Shown here in pieces: positions 18,579-27,060 of a DNA stretch of 42,414 bases. The DNA comes from Lachnotalea sp. AF33-28 (GTDB lineage: Bacteria > Bacillota > Clostridia > Lachnospirales > Lachnospiraceae). The notes under the pieces are model-generated. The model did no database searches and was not told where the DNA came from. It saw nothing but the letters and a program-made list of their open reading frames with translations. The position numbers were made by a program, and so were the translations under genes. The first letter of the stretch is position 1. Each line of letters begins with the position of its first letter. Location of the stretch: contig NZ_QUEE01000023.1 in NCBI RefSeq assembly GCF_003477885.1, forward strand, positions 1-42,414. Reading direction: 5' to 3'.

Positions 18579-18607
18579 AATATAAACCATTCATCCGGAT
18601 TTGTAAA
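18579..18607 (-). promoter_or_regulatory. gltB operon promoter
   Basis: On the minus strand TTTACA (18607-18602), a 17-base spacer and TATATT (18584-18579) form a good vegetative promoter. Transcription would start near 18572, about 16 bases before the leader hairpin. Confidence 0.65.
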
Positions 18608-18740
18608 GACTTATTTTAAAATTGTTGTTCACGGCTGTCGGAAACGTTACTGTTCACAGTTACCGAAAAATTCCCGCATATGAGAGGGCAGGGTATGGTC
18701 CTCATTGGGACCCGCTCTCGCTCCGTGAAGCGCGCAGATC

Positions 18741-18788
18741 GTCACCAACCGCCAGGTTGATGACCTGCGCGCACATCAGTGCGCTTCC
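18741..18788 (-). repeat. Two-hairpin repeat, inverted diverged copy
   Basis: On the minus strand GGAAGCGCACTGATGTGCGC forms hairpin 1, and TCATCAACC / GGTTGGTGA forms hairpin 2. Compared with the tandem copies at 19056-19167 the changes in both stems are paired: A-T becomes G-C in hairpin 1 and G-C becomes A-T in hairpin 2. The compensating changes show that the folded form matters. It lies mid-spacer between gltB and glnN. Confidence 0.7.
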
Positions 18789-18947
18789 TTGTGCGGGCTT
18801 CAAGGGATCCCTATGGGGACTATACTCTGCCCCGCTATGTGCTGCTTTATCGGCAGCCGTGAGCAGTAACCCGTAAGCTGTCCGCGTATGGCAGAAAGAA
18901 AGACGGCTTTGAAATTTATGCAGGACTAAATTTTTTTCAAATTTTTC

Positions 18948-18976
18948 TTGACACACAAAAAAAGCGGGTGTATGAT
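18948..18976 (+). promoter_or_regulatory. glnN promoter
   Basis: A consensus TTGACA (18948-18953), a 17-base spacer and TATGAT (18971-18976) form a strong vegetative promoter. The start would be near 18983, leaving a leader of about 196 bases before the ATG. Confidence 0.8.
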
Positions 18977-18985
18977 GCAAACCGT

Positions 18986-19001
18986 AAAGCAAAGGCGCTT
19001 T
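18986..19001 (+). promoter_or_regulatory. Candidate ANTAR-type hairpin in the glnN leader
   Basis: AAAGC (18986-18990) pairs with GCTTT (18997-19001) around the six-base loop AAAGGC, with A at position 1 and G at position 4. The loop GGC and the 3' arm coincide with the 5' arm of the following terminator. The arrangement mirrors that in the gltB leader. Confidence 0.5.
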
Positions 19002-19032
19002 GGAAGATTTTCTTCCAGAGCGCTATTTTTTT
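18994..19032 (+). terminator. Leader terminator upstream of glnN
   Basis: GGCGCTTTGGAAGA (18994-19007) pairs with TCTTCCAGAGCGCT (19011-19024) over 12 Watson-Crick pairs and one G-U, with a single terminal mismatch, around TTT. ATTTTTTT follows. It lies between a strong promoter and the glnN gene, about 146 bases before the ATG, so it is a premature terminator. Confidence 0.85.
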
Positions 19033-19055
19033 GCAGGTTCTTCAATCTGATAGAA

Positions 19056-19167
19056 GAAGCACACTGACGTGTGCGTAGGTCATCAGCCTCCGGCTGGTGA
19101 CAGGAGAAAGAGGAAGCACACTGACGTGTGCGTAGGTCATCAGCCTCCGGCTGGTGACAGGAGAAAG
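19056..19167 (+). repeat. Tandem pair of identical two-hairpin units in the glnN leader
   Basis: Two exact 55-base copies (19056-19110 and 19113-19167) are separated by AG. Each holds hairpin 1 (GCACAC-TGAC-GTGTGC), the spacer GTAG, hairpin 2 (GTCATCAGCC-TCC-GGCTGGTGAC) and a Shine-Dalgarno-like AGGAGAAAG. The second copy runs into the true ribosome site of glnN. An inverted diverged copy is at 18741-18788, and hairpin 2 alone recurs at 29698-29724. They may be REP-like elements or a regulatory module. Confidence 0.85.
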
Positions 19168-19178
19168 GAGAGATATTT

Positions 19179-21278
19179 ATGGCAAAAGGAATTCCTGAAC
19201 TCTATGGCAGCCTGGTTTTCAATGACCGTGTGATGCGCGACAAGCTTCCAATGGATATTTATAAGGCGCTTAAAAAAACGATCGAGAACAACACGCATCT
19301 GGAACTGGATGTGGCAAACTCTGTGGCAGTGGCCATGAAGGAATGGGCCGTTGAAAACGGCGCGACTCACTATACACATTGGTTCCAGCCAATGACCGGC
19401 TTCACCGCAGAAAAGCATGACAGCTTTATCTCACCTACCGGTGACGGGCAGGTTATCATGGATTTCTCCGGCAAAGAGCTGGTAAAGGGGGAGCCGGATG
19501 CCTCCAGCTTTCCTTCCGGCGGCTTAAGGGCCACCTTTGAGGCCAGAGGCTACACCGCCTGGGACCCTACCTCCCCCGCGTTTATCAAAGATAAGACGCT
19601 GTATATCCCCACAGCTTTCTGCTCCTATAGCGGCGAAGCGCTGGATAAAAAGACGCCGCTCCTGCGTTCCATGGAAACACTGAATAAGGAAGCTGTGAAA
19701 ATCCTTCATCTGCTGGGAAAAACAGATGTGACTGGCGTCACCGCGACCATCGGCCCCGAACAGGAGTATTTTCTGGTGGATAAGGCCGATTACGAAAAAA
19801 GAAAAGATCTGATCTTTACCGGCAGAACATTGCTGGGGGCGAAGCCTCCCAAGGGGCAGGAAATGGAGGATCACTACTTCGGAGCCTTAAAGCCGCGTGT
19901 TTCCGCCTATATGCACGATCTGGACGAAGAGCTCTGGAAACTGGGCATCCCGGCCAAAACCAAGCATAATGAAGTAGCTCCCGCCCAGCATGAGCTGGCT
20001 CCGGTCTTTGACACCGCCAACATCGCGGTAGACCATAACCAGCTGACCATGGAAATGATGAAGAAAGTGGCTGACAGACACGGACTCGTATGCCTTCTGC
20101 ACGAGAAACCTTTTGAGGGCATCAACGGTTCCGGCAAGCATAACAACTGGTCCATGGTCACCAATACCGGCACAAACCTGCTGGATCCTGGCCGTACCCC
20201 CACCGAAAACATCCAGTTTCTCGTATTTTTGATGGCGGTCATCAAGGCGGTGGACGAATATGCGGATCTGATGCGCATTTCCGTAGCCAGCGCGGGAAAC
20301 GACCACAGGCTCGGAGCCAATGAAGCGCCGCCGGCCATTGTTTCCATCTTTCTGGGCGATGAGCTGACCGCAGTCCTACATTCCATAGAAAATGATACCT
20401 TTTTCGGGACGCAGCAGAGGGTGCAGATGGAAACCGGCGCTACGGTCCTTCCCCACTTTTTCAAAGACAACACCGACAGAAACCGTACCTCCCCCTTTGC
20501 CTTCACCGGCAATAAGTTTGAATTCCGCATGCCGGGTTCCTCCATTTCCGTGGCAGGGCCCAATATCGTGCTGAATACGGCGGTTGCCGAAGCTCTCCGA
20601 CAGTTCTATGAAGAATTGAAGGATACCCCCGCGGACCAGCTGGATGAGGCGGTGCATGAGCTTGTAAAGCGTGCGATTTTCAAACACAAAAAGGTCATCT
20701 TCAACGGCAACGGCTATACGGACGAGTGGGTGGAAGAAGCGCAGAGCCGCGGCCTTTACAACTTAAAGTCCACTCCCGATGCACTCCCATACTTTATAAA
20801 TAAGAAAAATGTGGATCTCTTTACCGGGCATCATATTTTTACCGAACAGGAGATCTATTCCAGGTATGAAATCCTGCTGGAAAATTACTGCAAGACCATC
20901 CATATCGAGGCAAAGACCATGCTGGACATGGTGCGGCGTGAATTCCTTCCTGCCCTGATGGAGTATACGGACCAGGTTGCCTCCTCTGTCAGCCGCAGAA
21001 AAAGCATGCTTAAGGAATTTTCCTGTGATGCTTTAGAACAGCTTCTTACCAAGCTTTCCTGCTATTATGAGGAGATGTCCCATATGGTAGAAAAACTGTC
21101 TTTCGACCTAGCGAAGGCTGAAGCAGCGGCCGATATGAAAGATGCCGCCCTCTTCTATCAGGAAACAGTGCTCACCGATATGGAATCGCTTAGGAATATC
21201 GCGGATGCCGCTGAAGAATATCTTCCCGACAGCGTCCTGCCTTATCCGAATTACGAAAAACTGTTATTCTACGTTTAA
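19179..21278 (+). CDS. glnN: Glutamine synthetase, type III
   Basis: At 699 residues this is the long type III enzyme found in Bacteroides, cyanobacteria and clostridia, which makes glutamine from glutamate and ammonia. Landmarks are the GSIII start region (PELYGSLVFNDRVM), TIGPEQEYFLVD, AKTKHNEVAPAQHELAP, NGSGKHNNWSMVTNTG and a long helical C-terminus. The ATG follows AAAGGAGAG. The leader contains the terminator and the tandem hairpin units, so expression is probably conditional. It is divergent from the GOGAT operon, 704 bp away, and purF follows after 28 bp. Having GSI and GSIII side by side suggests use under different nitrogen states. Confidence 0.93.
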   Translation: MAKGIPELYGSLVFNDRVMRDKLPMDIYKALKKTIENNTHLELDVANSVAVAMKEWAVENGATHYTHWFQPMTGFTAEKHDSFISPTGDGQVIMDFSGKELVKGEPDASSFPSGGLRATFEARGYTAWDPTSPAFIKDKTLYIPTAFCSYSGEALDKKTPLLRSMETLNKEAVKILHLLGKTDVTGVTATIGPEQEYFLVDKADYEKRKDLIFTGRTLLGAKPPKGQEMEDHYFGALKPRVSAYMHDLDEELWKLGIPAKTKHNEVAPAQHELAPVFDTANIAVDHNQLTMEMMKKVADRHGLVCLLHEKPFEGINGSGKHNNWSMVTNTGTNLLDPGRTPTENIQFLVFLMAVIKAVDEYADLMRISVASAGNDHRLGANEAPPAIVSIFLGDELTAVLHSIENDTFFGTQQRVQMETGATVLPHFFKDNTDRNRTSPFAFTGNKFEFRMPGSSISVAGPNIVLNTAVAEALRQFYEELKDTPADQLDEAVHELVKRAIFKHKKVIFNGNGYTDEWVEEAQSRGLYNLKSTPDALPYFINKKNVDLFTGHHIFTEQEIYSRYEILLENYCKTIHIEAKTMLDMVRREFLPALMEYTDQVASSVSRRKSMLKEFSCDALEQLLTKLSCYYEEMSHMVEKLSFDLAKAEAAADMKDAALFYQETVLTDMESLRNIADAAEEYLPDSVLPYPNYEKLLFYV

Positions 21279-21306
21279 TCATCGGGAAAGGATATGATAC
21301 GAAGCC

Positions 21307-22695
21307 ATGTGCAGTCCAATAGTTGATAACGATAAGCTGAAAGAGGAATGCGGCGTATTCGGCATTTTTAATCCTGATGGCGCAGCGGCCGCCCCATCCG
21401 TCTATTACGGATTATGCGCCCTGCAGCACAGGGGGCAGGAAGCCTGCGGCATTGCGGTCTGCGATACCGGCGGACCAAAGGGCAACATTTCCTGGCATAA
21501 GGATATGGGGCTTGTGGGAGAGGTGTTCCGCCCGTCCGTTTTAAAACAGTTATACGGCAACATCGGAATCGGCCATGTCCGCTATTCCACCACCGGTGCC
21601 AGCACCGCAGAAAATGCGCAGCCTCTGGTCCTGAAATATCTGAAAGGCACCCTGGCTCTTGCTCACAACGGCAATCTGACCAATGTGGCAAAGCTGCGCC
21701 AGGAGCTTCAGGAAAGCGGCGCAATCTTCCATACCACCACGGACTCTGAAGTGATCGCCTGCTGCATCGCCAGGGAGAGGACCCGGACCGCCAGCGTGGA
21801 GGACGCGATCCTGCAGACCGCCCGCAGGCTGAAAGGCGGCTATGCGCTGGTAATCATGAGTCCCAGGAAGCTGGTCGGCGTGCGCGACCCCCTCGGTTTA
21901 AAGCCACTGTGCCTTGGAAAACGGGGCAGCAGTTATATCCTCGCATCCGAAAGCTGCGCTCTTACGGCGGTGGGCGCCAGCTTCATCCGTGATATTGCTC
22001 CCGGCGAAATCATTACGGTCACCCGGGACCAGGTGCAGACCGACCGCCGCCTCGTCCAGGATAAACATGCGCACTGTATATTTGAATACATTTATTTTGC
22101 CCGGCTGGATTCCACGCTGGACTCCGTAAACGTATACGACGCGCGGATCCGCGCCGGCAGGGCGCTGGCCGCCTCCTGCCCTGCAGACGCGGATCTGGTC
22201 ACCGGGGTTCCCGACTCCGGACTCACGGCCGCGATGGGATATGCACAGGCTTTAAACCTGCCGTTCGCCCACGCATTTCACAAAAACAGCTATGTGGGCA
22301 GAACTTTCATCAAACCCACGCAGGAGGAACGGGAGTCGGCCGTCCATCTGAAGCTCGGCGTACTAAAGAGTGTGGTCAGGGATAAGCGGCTCGTCCTGAT
22401 CGACGATTCCATTGTCCGCGGCACCACGATTGCGGCACTCATCACCATGCTGAAGGAAGCCGGCGCCCGGGAGGTCCATGTGCGCATCAGCTCTCCGCCT
22501 TTTCTGTATCCCTGTTTCTACGGAACCGATGTACCCAGCAACGATCAGCTGATTGCCGCCTCTTATACGGCAGACCAGATCTGTGCCAAAATAGGCGCGG
22601 ATTCCCTCGGTTACATGAAGATCGAAGACCTGAAGCAGATGACCGGGGATCTTGCGTTATGTAAAGCATGCTTTGACAGCCGATATCCGGTATGA
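21307..22695 (+). CDS. purF: Amidophosphoribosyltransferase
   Basis: PurF catalyses the first step of purine synthesis, from PRPP and glutamine to phosphoribosylamine. The 462-residue protein has a short propeptide ending before Cys15 (EECGVFGIF), the amidotransferase nucleophile. The PRPP loop is VLIDDSIVRGTT. Cysteines in AHCIFEY, LYPCFYGTD and the C-terminal CKAC match the [4Fe-4S] ligands of the Bacillus-type enzyme. GGGAAAGGA lies about ten bases before the ATG. It is odd to find purF behind glnN and not in a purine operon; the pairing couples glutamine supply to its use. A second purF elsewhere cannot be excluded. Confidence 0.88.
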   Translation: MCSPIVDNDKLKEECGVFGIFNPDGAAAAPSVYYGLCALQHRGQEACGIAVCDTGGPKGNISWHKDMGLVGEVFRPSVLKQLYGNIGIGHVRYSTTGASTAENAQPLVLKYLKGTLALAHNGNLTNVAKLRQELQESGAIFHTTTDSEVIACCIARERTRTASVEDAILQTARRLKGGYALVIMSPRKLVGVRDPLGLKPLCLGKRGSSYILASESCALTAVGASFIRDIAPGEIITVTRDQVQTDRRLVQDKHAHCIFEYIYFARLDSTLDSVNVYDARIRAGRALAASCPADADLVTGVPDSGLTAAMGYAQALNLPFAHAFHKNSYVGRTFIKPTQEERESAVHLKLGVLKSVVRDKRLVLIDDSIVRGTTIAALITMLKEAGAREVHVRISSPPFLYPCFYGTDVPSNDQLIAASYTADQICAKIGADSLGYMKIEDLKQMTGDLALCKACFDSRYPV

Positions 22696-22729
22696 ATGTC
22701 CGCATCACGGCTGTAAGATATTATATATT

Positions 22730-22768
22730 CCGCTGAAGCGGCCCGCCGCAAGCGGTATTCTATTTCAA
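22730..22768 (+). terminator. Hairpin between purF and amt, possible attenuator
   Basis: CCGCT (22730-22734) pairs with AGCGG (22751-22755), and inside it GCGG (22738-22741) pairs with CCGC (22746-22749). The tail TATTCTATTTC is only moderately T-rich. It may reduce read-through from glnN-purF into amt; no separate amt promoter is obvious. Confidence 0.4.
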
Positions 22769-22797
22769 TTAATTGGAAAATAAAGGAGGAAATGAGT

Positions 22798-24546
22798 ATG
22801 AGTGATTTTTCAGCAGTAAACACCATATGGGTGCTGGTAGGAGCCGCTCTTGTATTCTTTATGCAGGCCGGGTTCGCCATGGTCGAAACGGGTTTCACCC
22901 GGGCTAAAAACGCCGGCAACATCATCATGAAAAATCTGATGGATTTTTGTATCGGGACTCCGGTGTTCTGGCTTATCGGATTCGGGCTGATGTTCGGAGG
23001 CTCCGGTGCCCTGGTTGGCAGTATCCGGGGGATCGCGAGCGAAACCACTTACGGAACCGGCATGCTGCCTGAAGGCGTACCCTTCTTCGCCTTTCTGATC
23101 TTTCAGACCGTATTCTGCGCAACCGCCGCTACCATCGTATCCGGCGCCATGGCGGAGCGCACCAAATTTTCCGCCTACTGCGTCTACAGCCTGATCATCA
23201 GTCTGGTCATCTATCCGGTATCCGGGCACTGGATCTGGGGCGGCGGATGGCTGTCCGCCCTCGGCTTTCACGATTTTGCCGGTTCCGCCGCCGTTCATAT
23301 GGTGGGCGGTGTCGCCGCATTTGTCGGCGCAGCGATCCTGGGCCCCCGTATCGGCAAATATACAAAGGACGGCAAGGCGAAAGCGATCCCCGGCCACAGC
23401 CTGACGCTGGGCGCTCTGGGCGTTTTTATCCTCTGGTTCTGCTGGTTTGGCTTCAACGGCTGCTCCACCGTATCCATGGAAGGAGAAGCGATCGTTTCTG
23501 CAGGCAAGATTTTCGTGACGACAAACCTGGCCGCGGCTGTCGCAACCTGCACCGTCATGATTATCACCTGGATCCGCTATAAAAAGCCCGATGTTTCCAT
23601 GACCTTAAACGGAACGCTGGCAGGTCTGGTCGCCATCACTGCGGGCTGCGATACCGTATCCCCTGTTTCCTCCGCAATCATCGGCATTCTGTCCGGTCTC
23701 ACGGTTGTATTCGGCATCGAGTTCATCGACAAGGTACTGAAAGTGGACGATCCGGTGGGCGCCGTAGGCGTACACGGCTTAAACGGCATCCTCGGCACCC
23801 TCTGTGTGGGACTCTTCTCAGACGGGGCGGGAACGGATGGCCTGGGTCTCTTTACCGGCGGCGGGTTTCATCTGCTGGGCGTGCAGGCGCTGGGCACAGT
23901 ATCTGTAATCGCCTGGGTTGCAGCCACCATGACGGTCGTCTTTCTGATCATCAAGCATACCGTGGGACTGCGGGTTTCCGAAGATGAGGAAATCGCGGGC
24001 CTGGATATGAAAGAACACGGTCTTATAAGCAGTTATGCGGATTTCATCACCTATGATCACACAGGAAGCATTCCCGAACCGAATCTTTCCACCTCTAAGG
24101 CCGCGCTCACAGACGTCTCCGGCGCCGCCCAGGCACCTGCCGAGAGAGTGCCCGGCACAGGAAATGCTGCCGGTGCTGCAAAACTCACAAAAATCACCGT
24201 CATCACCCGCCAGAACAAGCTGAACGATTTGATGCAGGCGCTAAACGCCATCGGCGTGACCGGCATCACCGTCACCAACGTCCTCGGATGTGGCACGCAG
24301 AAAGGCGCACAGCACTACTACCGCGGTGTGGAAATGGATATGAGCCTGCTGCCCAAGATCAAGATTGAAATCGTCGTCAGCAAAGTGCCTGTGGAACAGG
24401 TGATCGAAACAGCCCGCCGTGTGCTCTATACGGGCCGGATCGGGGACGGCAAGCTTTTCATTTACGATATTGAAAACGTAGTGAAGGTCCGCACCGGTGA
24501 AGAAGGATGCGCCGCTCTTCAGGACACACCTGAAAACGCCGATTAA
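22798..24546 (+). CDS. amt: Ammonium channel (Amt) fused to a C-terminal P-II domain
   Basis: The 582-residue protein starts at the second ATG (22798), eight bases after AAAGGAGG; the ATG at 22792 is too close. Residues 1-405 are an Amt/MEP channel with about 11 membrane helices. Typical phrases are AGFAMVETGFTRAKNAGNI, HMVGGVAAFVGA and GVHGLNGILGTL, with the conserved pore histidines. After an Ala/Pro-rich linker, residues 462-575 are a P-II signal domain: TKITVITRQNKLNDLMQAL, a T-loop with GAQHYYRGVE, then KIKIEIVV and the C-terminal GRIGDGKLFIYDIENVVKVR. P-II proteins block Amt when nitrogen is plentiful; here the regulator is attached to its target. It is co-directional with glnN-purF. 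Confidence 0.93.
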   Translation: MSDFSAVNTIWVLVGAALVFFMQAGFAMVETGFTRAKNAGNIIMKNLMDFCIGTPVFWLIGFGLMFGGSGALVGSIRGIASETTYGTGMLPEGVPFFAFLIFQTVFCATAATIVSGAMAERTKFSAYCVYSLIISLVIYPVSGHWIWGGGWLSALGFHDFAGSAAVHMVGGVAAFVGAAILGPRIGKYTKDGKAKAIPGHSLTLGALGVFILWFCWFGFNGCSTVSMEGEAIVSAGKIFVTTNLAAAVATCTVMIITWIRYKKPDVSMTLNGTLAGLVAITAGCDTVSPVSSAIIGILSGLTVVFGIEFIDKVLKVDDPVGAVGVHGLNGILGTLCVGLFSDGAGTDGLGLFTGGGFHLLGVQALGTVSVIAWVAATMTVVFLIIKHTVGLRVSEDEEIAGLDMKEHGLISSYADFITYDHTGSIPEPNLSTSKAALTDVSGAAQAPAERVPGTGNAAGAAKLTKITVITRQNKLNDLMQALNAIGVTGITVTNVLGCGTQKGAQHYYRGVEMDMSLLPKIKIEIVVSKVPVEQVIETARRVLYTGRIGDGKLFIYDIENVVKVRTGEEGCAALQDTPENAD

Positions 24547-24556
24547 GGCCGCAGCA

Positions 24557-26995
24557 TTATTCTTTTGCCCTGAAACTTAAGGTGATCCGGTTCATTTGAT
24601 GCACCTGATCCATCAATTCCTCAGGTGATACCGTTCCTGCGCCGCTTCTGATCCGGTAGGTGAACTCATAGAAGCCGCCGCTTGCGGCGTCAAAGTTTGT
24701 TTCCCAGTAATTATTCATGATCCAGGAATACAGCTTGGCATCATCCATGGGACTATTATCATTTAAGACGCGGGATCCGTATTCCAGCGGCCCTGTCCAA
24801 AGCAGCGGCACGTCCGCCGTATTGACGGCTACCCATCCGTCATTTCCTGAAATTCCGTACCCTGCCTGGAGGCAGTAATAGTCCCTATTGGTTCCAGGCA
24901 GCTGGTCTACGCCCGGGCGCAGCACGGCGCCGGTCTTTTCAATCCATAATTTCCCATCCCGCAGGCCGAAGGGCAGAGAAAGATAGAGATTCTCCGGCTC
25001 CCACACGCTGTCCTTATGTATCCGGACCGAGGCATCCGCCTGGGCAAAATGATGGAATACTCTTAGATTCATGACATAATAGGAGACTCCCGGCAGTTCA
25101 TAGGAGAATTCTATATCCGTAAATACCTCTCCTTTACAGGCGGTTCTGGCCCCGGCAAATCTTCCGGCCGTCCTCACCACGCCGGCCCCCTTGCGGTTTC
25201 TTCCCATATTTCTTCGGACGCTGCAGTAATCATCGCTGCCGGTCAGCGGGGTCACCTCATATACCGGTTGGAAAGCCGCATGCTTCCTGTCCGGCAGAAT
25301 CAGCTCCTTTTTCTGCGTCTTATCATACCAGCTTGTGATTCCTTCCGATTCTTTCCATTGAATCCTAAGATATTCCGTCTCTATACAGCCGGTTCTGACC
25401 TCCGCAGCCGGGTTCTGAAAAAGGCCCTGCACATCCTTTACGCCGTCCACGCCCGTCATATCATAATTATCGGTTGAATGTCCCCGCCCATCCGACTCCG
25501 GAATCACTTCCACCATGCGCTCTTTCCCGCCATCCAGCGAAGCTGTGACATAGACATCCGCCCCTCTCGCAGTTCTTAAGTACTGGGACGGCAGGATCTC
25601 CTTGCTTTCCATATCGCGTACCGCAAATCCCCGCTCAAGGAGCGGGCGCTCCCAGCTGTCGATGCCCAGCCTGTAGATCCCTTCCGCGCGCCTGTCCTCC
25701 CCGTTCACCAGCTTAAAATGCATCGGATTCGCAGGGCCAAGCAGAATCTCCCCCTTCGCCGTTCGGATTTTCCCGAGAGCGATATTGCAGAGGCGGTTGG
25801 CTTCCACCGCATAGCCATGCTTCTGCTCGCTGATCAGATTCACATTTTCATTCCAGGGCTCTTCCATGGAAGCGGAATAGCTGAAGGTATGTTCAGAATA
25901 CAGCATCAGATACCAGTAGATCTCATCCAGCTCTTTTTGGCTTACAATCCGATGGCCAGGATCCAGCGCTAGTATGGATTTCAGCTTGCTCTGGGCCTGT
26001 CTGCATATCTTGGTAAATCTGCTGGCAGATCCGGCTCCGTCCGACCACCAGTCCGGCCAGTCGCCTCTGTATACGGGAATCCCGTAACCGCTCTTGGTCA
26101 CTTCCTGAAAGAAATGGGAGAGCGTCGTCATTTCCATGGTCACATATCCGCCGTATTTTTTGTTCCAACGGTTGATGAACTCCATGATCCTGGGATTTGG
26201 CGGCGCATTGTCCGTTACGAGACCGGTCACATTGAGCGGTACAAAAGTAAACGGATAATTTTCCCTCTCCAGCTCTTTTAAATAGCGGCAGATTCTCTTT
26301 TCTGACAGTTCCTCCTGTCCTTCCATATATGCTCCTGCCTGAAATTCATCCCTGATGATATAGGAATGCACGGCATCGGGAGCTATGCCCATCTCATTTC
26401 CCAGCTGATAGTGGTCTCCGTTCCATACCAGCAGGCGTTCCCCTTCCTTTGTCTCCCAGTAAAACGGCGTCTGTTTCTGAAACAGAGGGAACATACCGTG
26501 ATGGTTATGAACGCAGGAAAAGAGCTTCCGGATGCCCGCCTCATGAAGCAGGCTCGCATATCCCCAGGAATACCCGTTGATATCCGATGTCATGGCACAA
26601 TCCATAGCGATCCCTTCATCTCCGGCAAAATCCGCTGCCTTATGCAGATAATGCCGCAGCGTATGCTCATCCACAGCCTCACACAGATTCAGGTAATTGC
26701 CGGTCACCTCGATATTTCCCCGTTCCACTGCTTTTAAAAATCTGGTTCTCCAGGACTCATCCGCCTGCTCCCAGAACTGCTCCACACCCCAAAAGGTTTC
26801 GCACACCCAGCGAAAGCCATCCCATTCCTTTTTCTCACCGCTTGCAATCGCTTCGCTGATTTCGACCGCCTGACGGATAAAGTCGATCTGACGGGCCGTG
26901 ATGATCTCCTGCCCATCCGTATATCCGATGTCCGTATGGGTCTGATGTATCACATATATTTTCCAATTTTTCTTTAATGTCTCATATTCTTTCAT
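24557..26995 (-). CDS. GH38-like alpha-mannosidase family protein
   Basis: The 812-residue protein has a glycoside hydrolase family 38-like N-terminal domain. H20-x-D22 in HQTHTDIGYTD supplies the zinc ligands, and D138 in MTSDINGYSWG is the likely nucleophile. GH38 enzymes cleave alpha-mannosides with retention. There is no signal peptide, so it would act on imported oligosaccharides. The C-terminal half is beta-rich (about 540-805). It diverges from standard GH38 enzymes and may fall in an uncharacterised branch (DUF5054-like), so the substrate is uncertain. It follows GH130 in the same direction. Its stop is only ten bases from that of the convergent amt, with no clear terminator between them. 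Confidence 0.7.
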   Translation of the reverse strand: MKEYETLKKNWKIYVIHQTHTDIGYTDGQEIITARQIDFIRQAVEISEAIASGEKKEWDGFRWVCETFWGVEQFWEQADESWRTRFLKAVERGNIEVTGNYLNLCEAVDEHTLRHYLHKAADFAGDEGIAMDCAMTSDINGYSWGYASLLHEAGIRKLFSCVHNHHGMFPLFQKQTPFYWETKEGERLLVWNGDHYQLGNEMGIAPDAVHSYIIRDEFQAGAYMEGQEELSEKRICRYLKELERENYPFTFVPLNVTGLVTDNAPPNPRIMEFINRWNKKYGGYVTMEMTTLSHFFQEVTKSGYGIPVYRGDWPDWWSDGAGSASRFTKICRQAQSKLKSILALDPGHRIVSQKELDEIYWYLMLYSEHTFSYSASMEEPWNENVNLISEQKHGYAVEANRLCNIALGKIRTAKGEILLGPANPMHFKLVNGEDRRAEGIYRLGIDSWERPLLERGFAVRDMESKEILPSQYLRTARGADVYVTASLDGGKERMVEVIPESDGRGHSTDNYDMTGVDGVKDVQGLFQNPAAEVRTGCIETEYLRIQWKESEGITSWYDKTQKKELILPDRKHAAFQPVYEVTPLTGSDDYCSVRRNMGRNRKGAGVVRTAGRFAGARTACKGEVFTDIEFSYELPGVSYYVMNLRVFHHFAQADASVRIHKDSVWEPENLYLSLPFGLRDGKLWIEKTGAVLRPGVDQLPGTNRDYYCLQAGYGISGNDGWVAVNTADVPLLWTGPLEYGSRVLNDNSPMDDAKLYSWIMNNYWETNFDAASGGFYEFTYRIRSGAGTVSPEELMDQVHQMNRITLSFRAKE

Positions 26996-27060
26996 CGGTG
27001 TTTCCTTCTTCGGTTATTTGTTTCCTGAATTGGACTATAGCGCGTGTCTGAAGATTCATT

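Noticed and set aside
18702..18992. Open frame of 96 codons on the minus strand between gltB and glnN
   Set aside because: It runs through the two-hairpin repeat and antisense across the glnN promoter, has no good ribosome site, and shows no recognisable domain.
19056..19167. Possible minimal CRISPR array
   Set aside because: The repeats are 55 bases, separated by only two bases, with two internal hairpins and no spacers or cas genes.
18741..19167. Two-hairpin units as the ANTAR binding site itself
   Set aside because: Their loops (TGAC, TCC or the six-base alternatives) lack A at position 1 and G at position 4, and they lie downstream of the terminator they would need to control.
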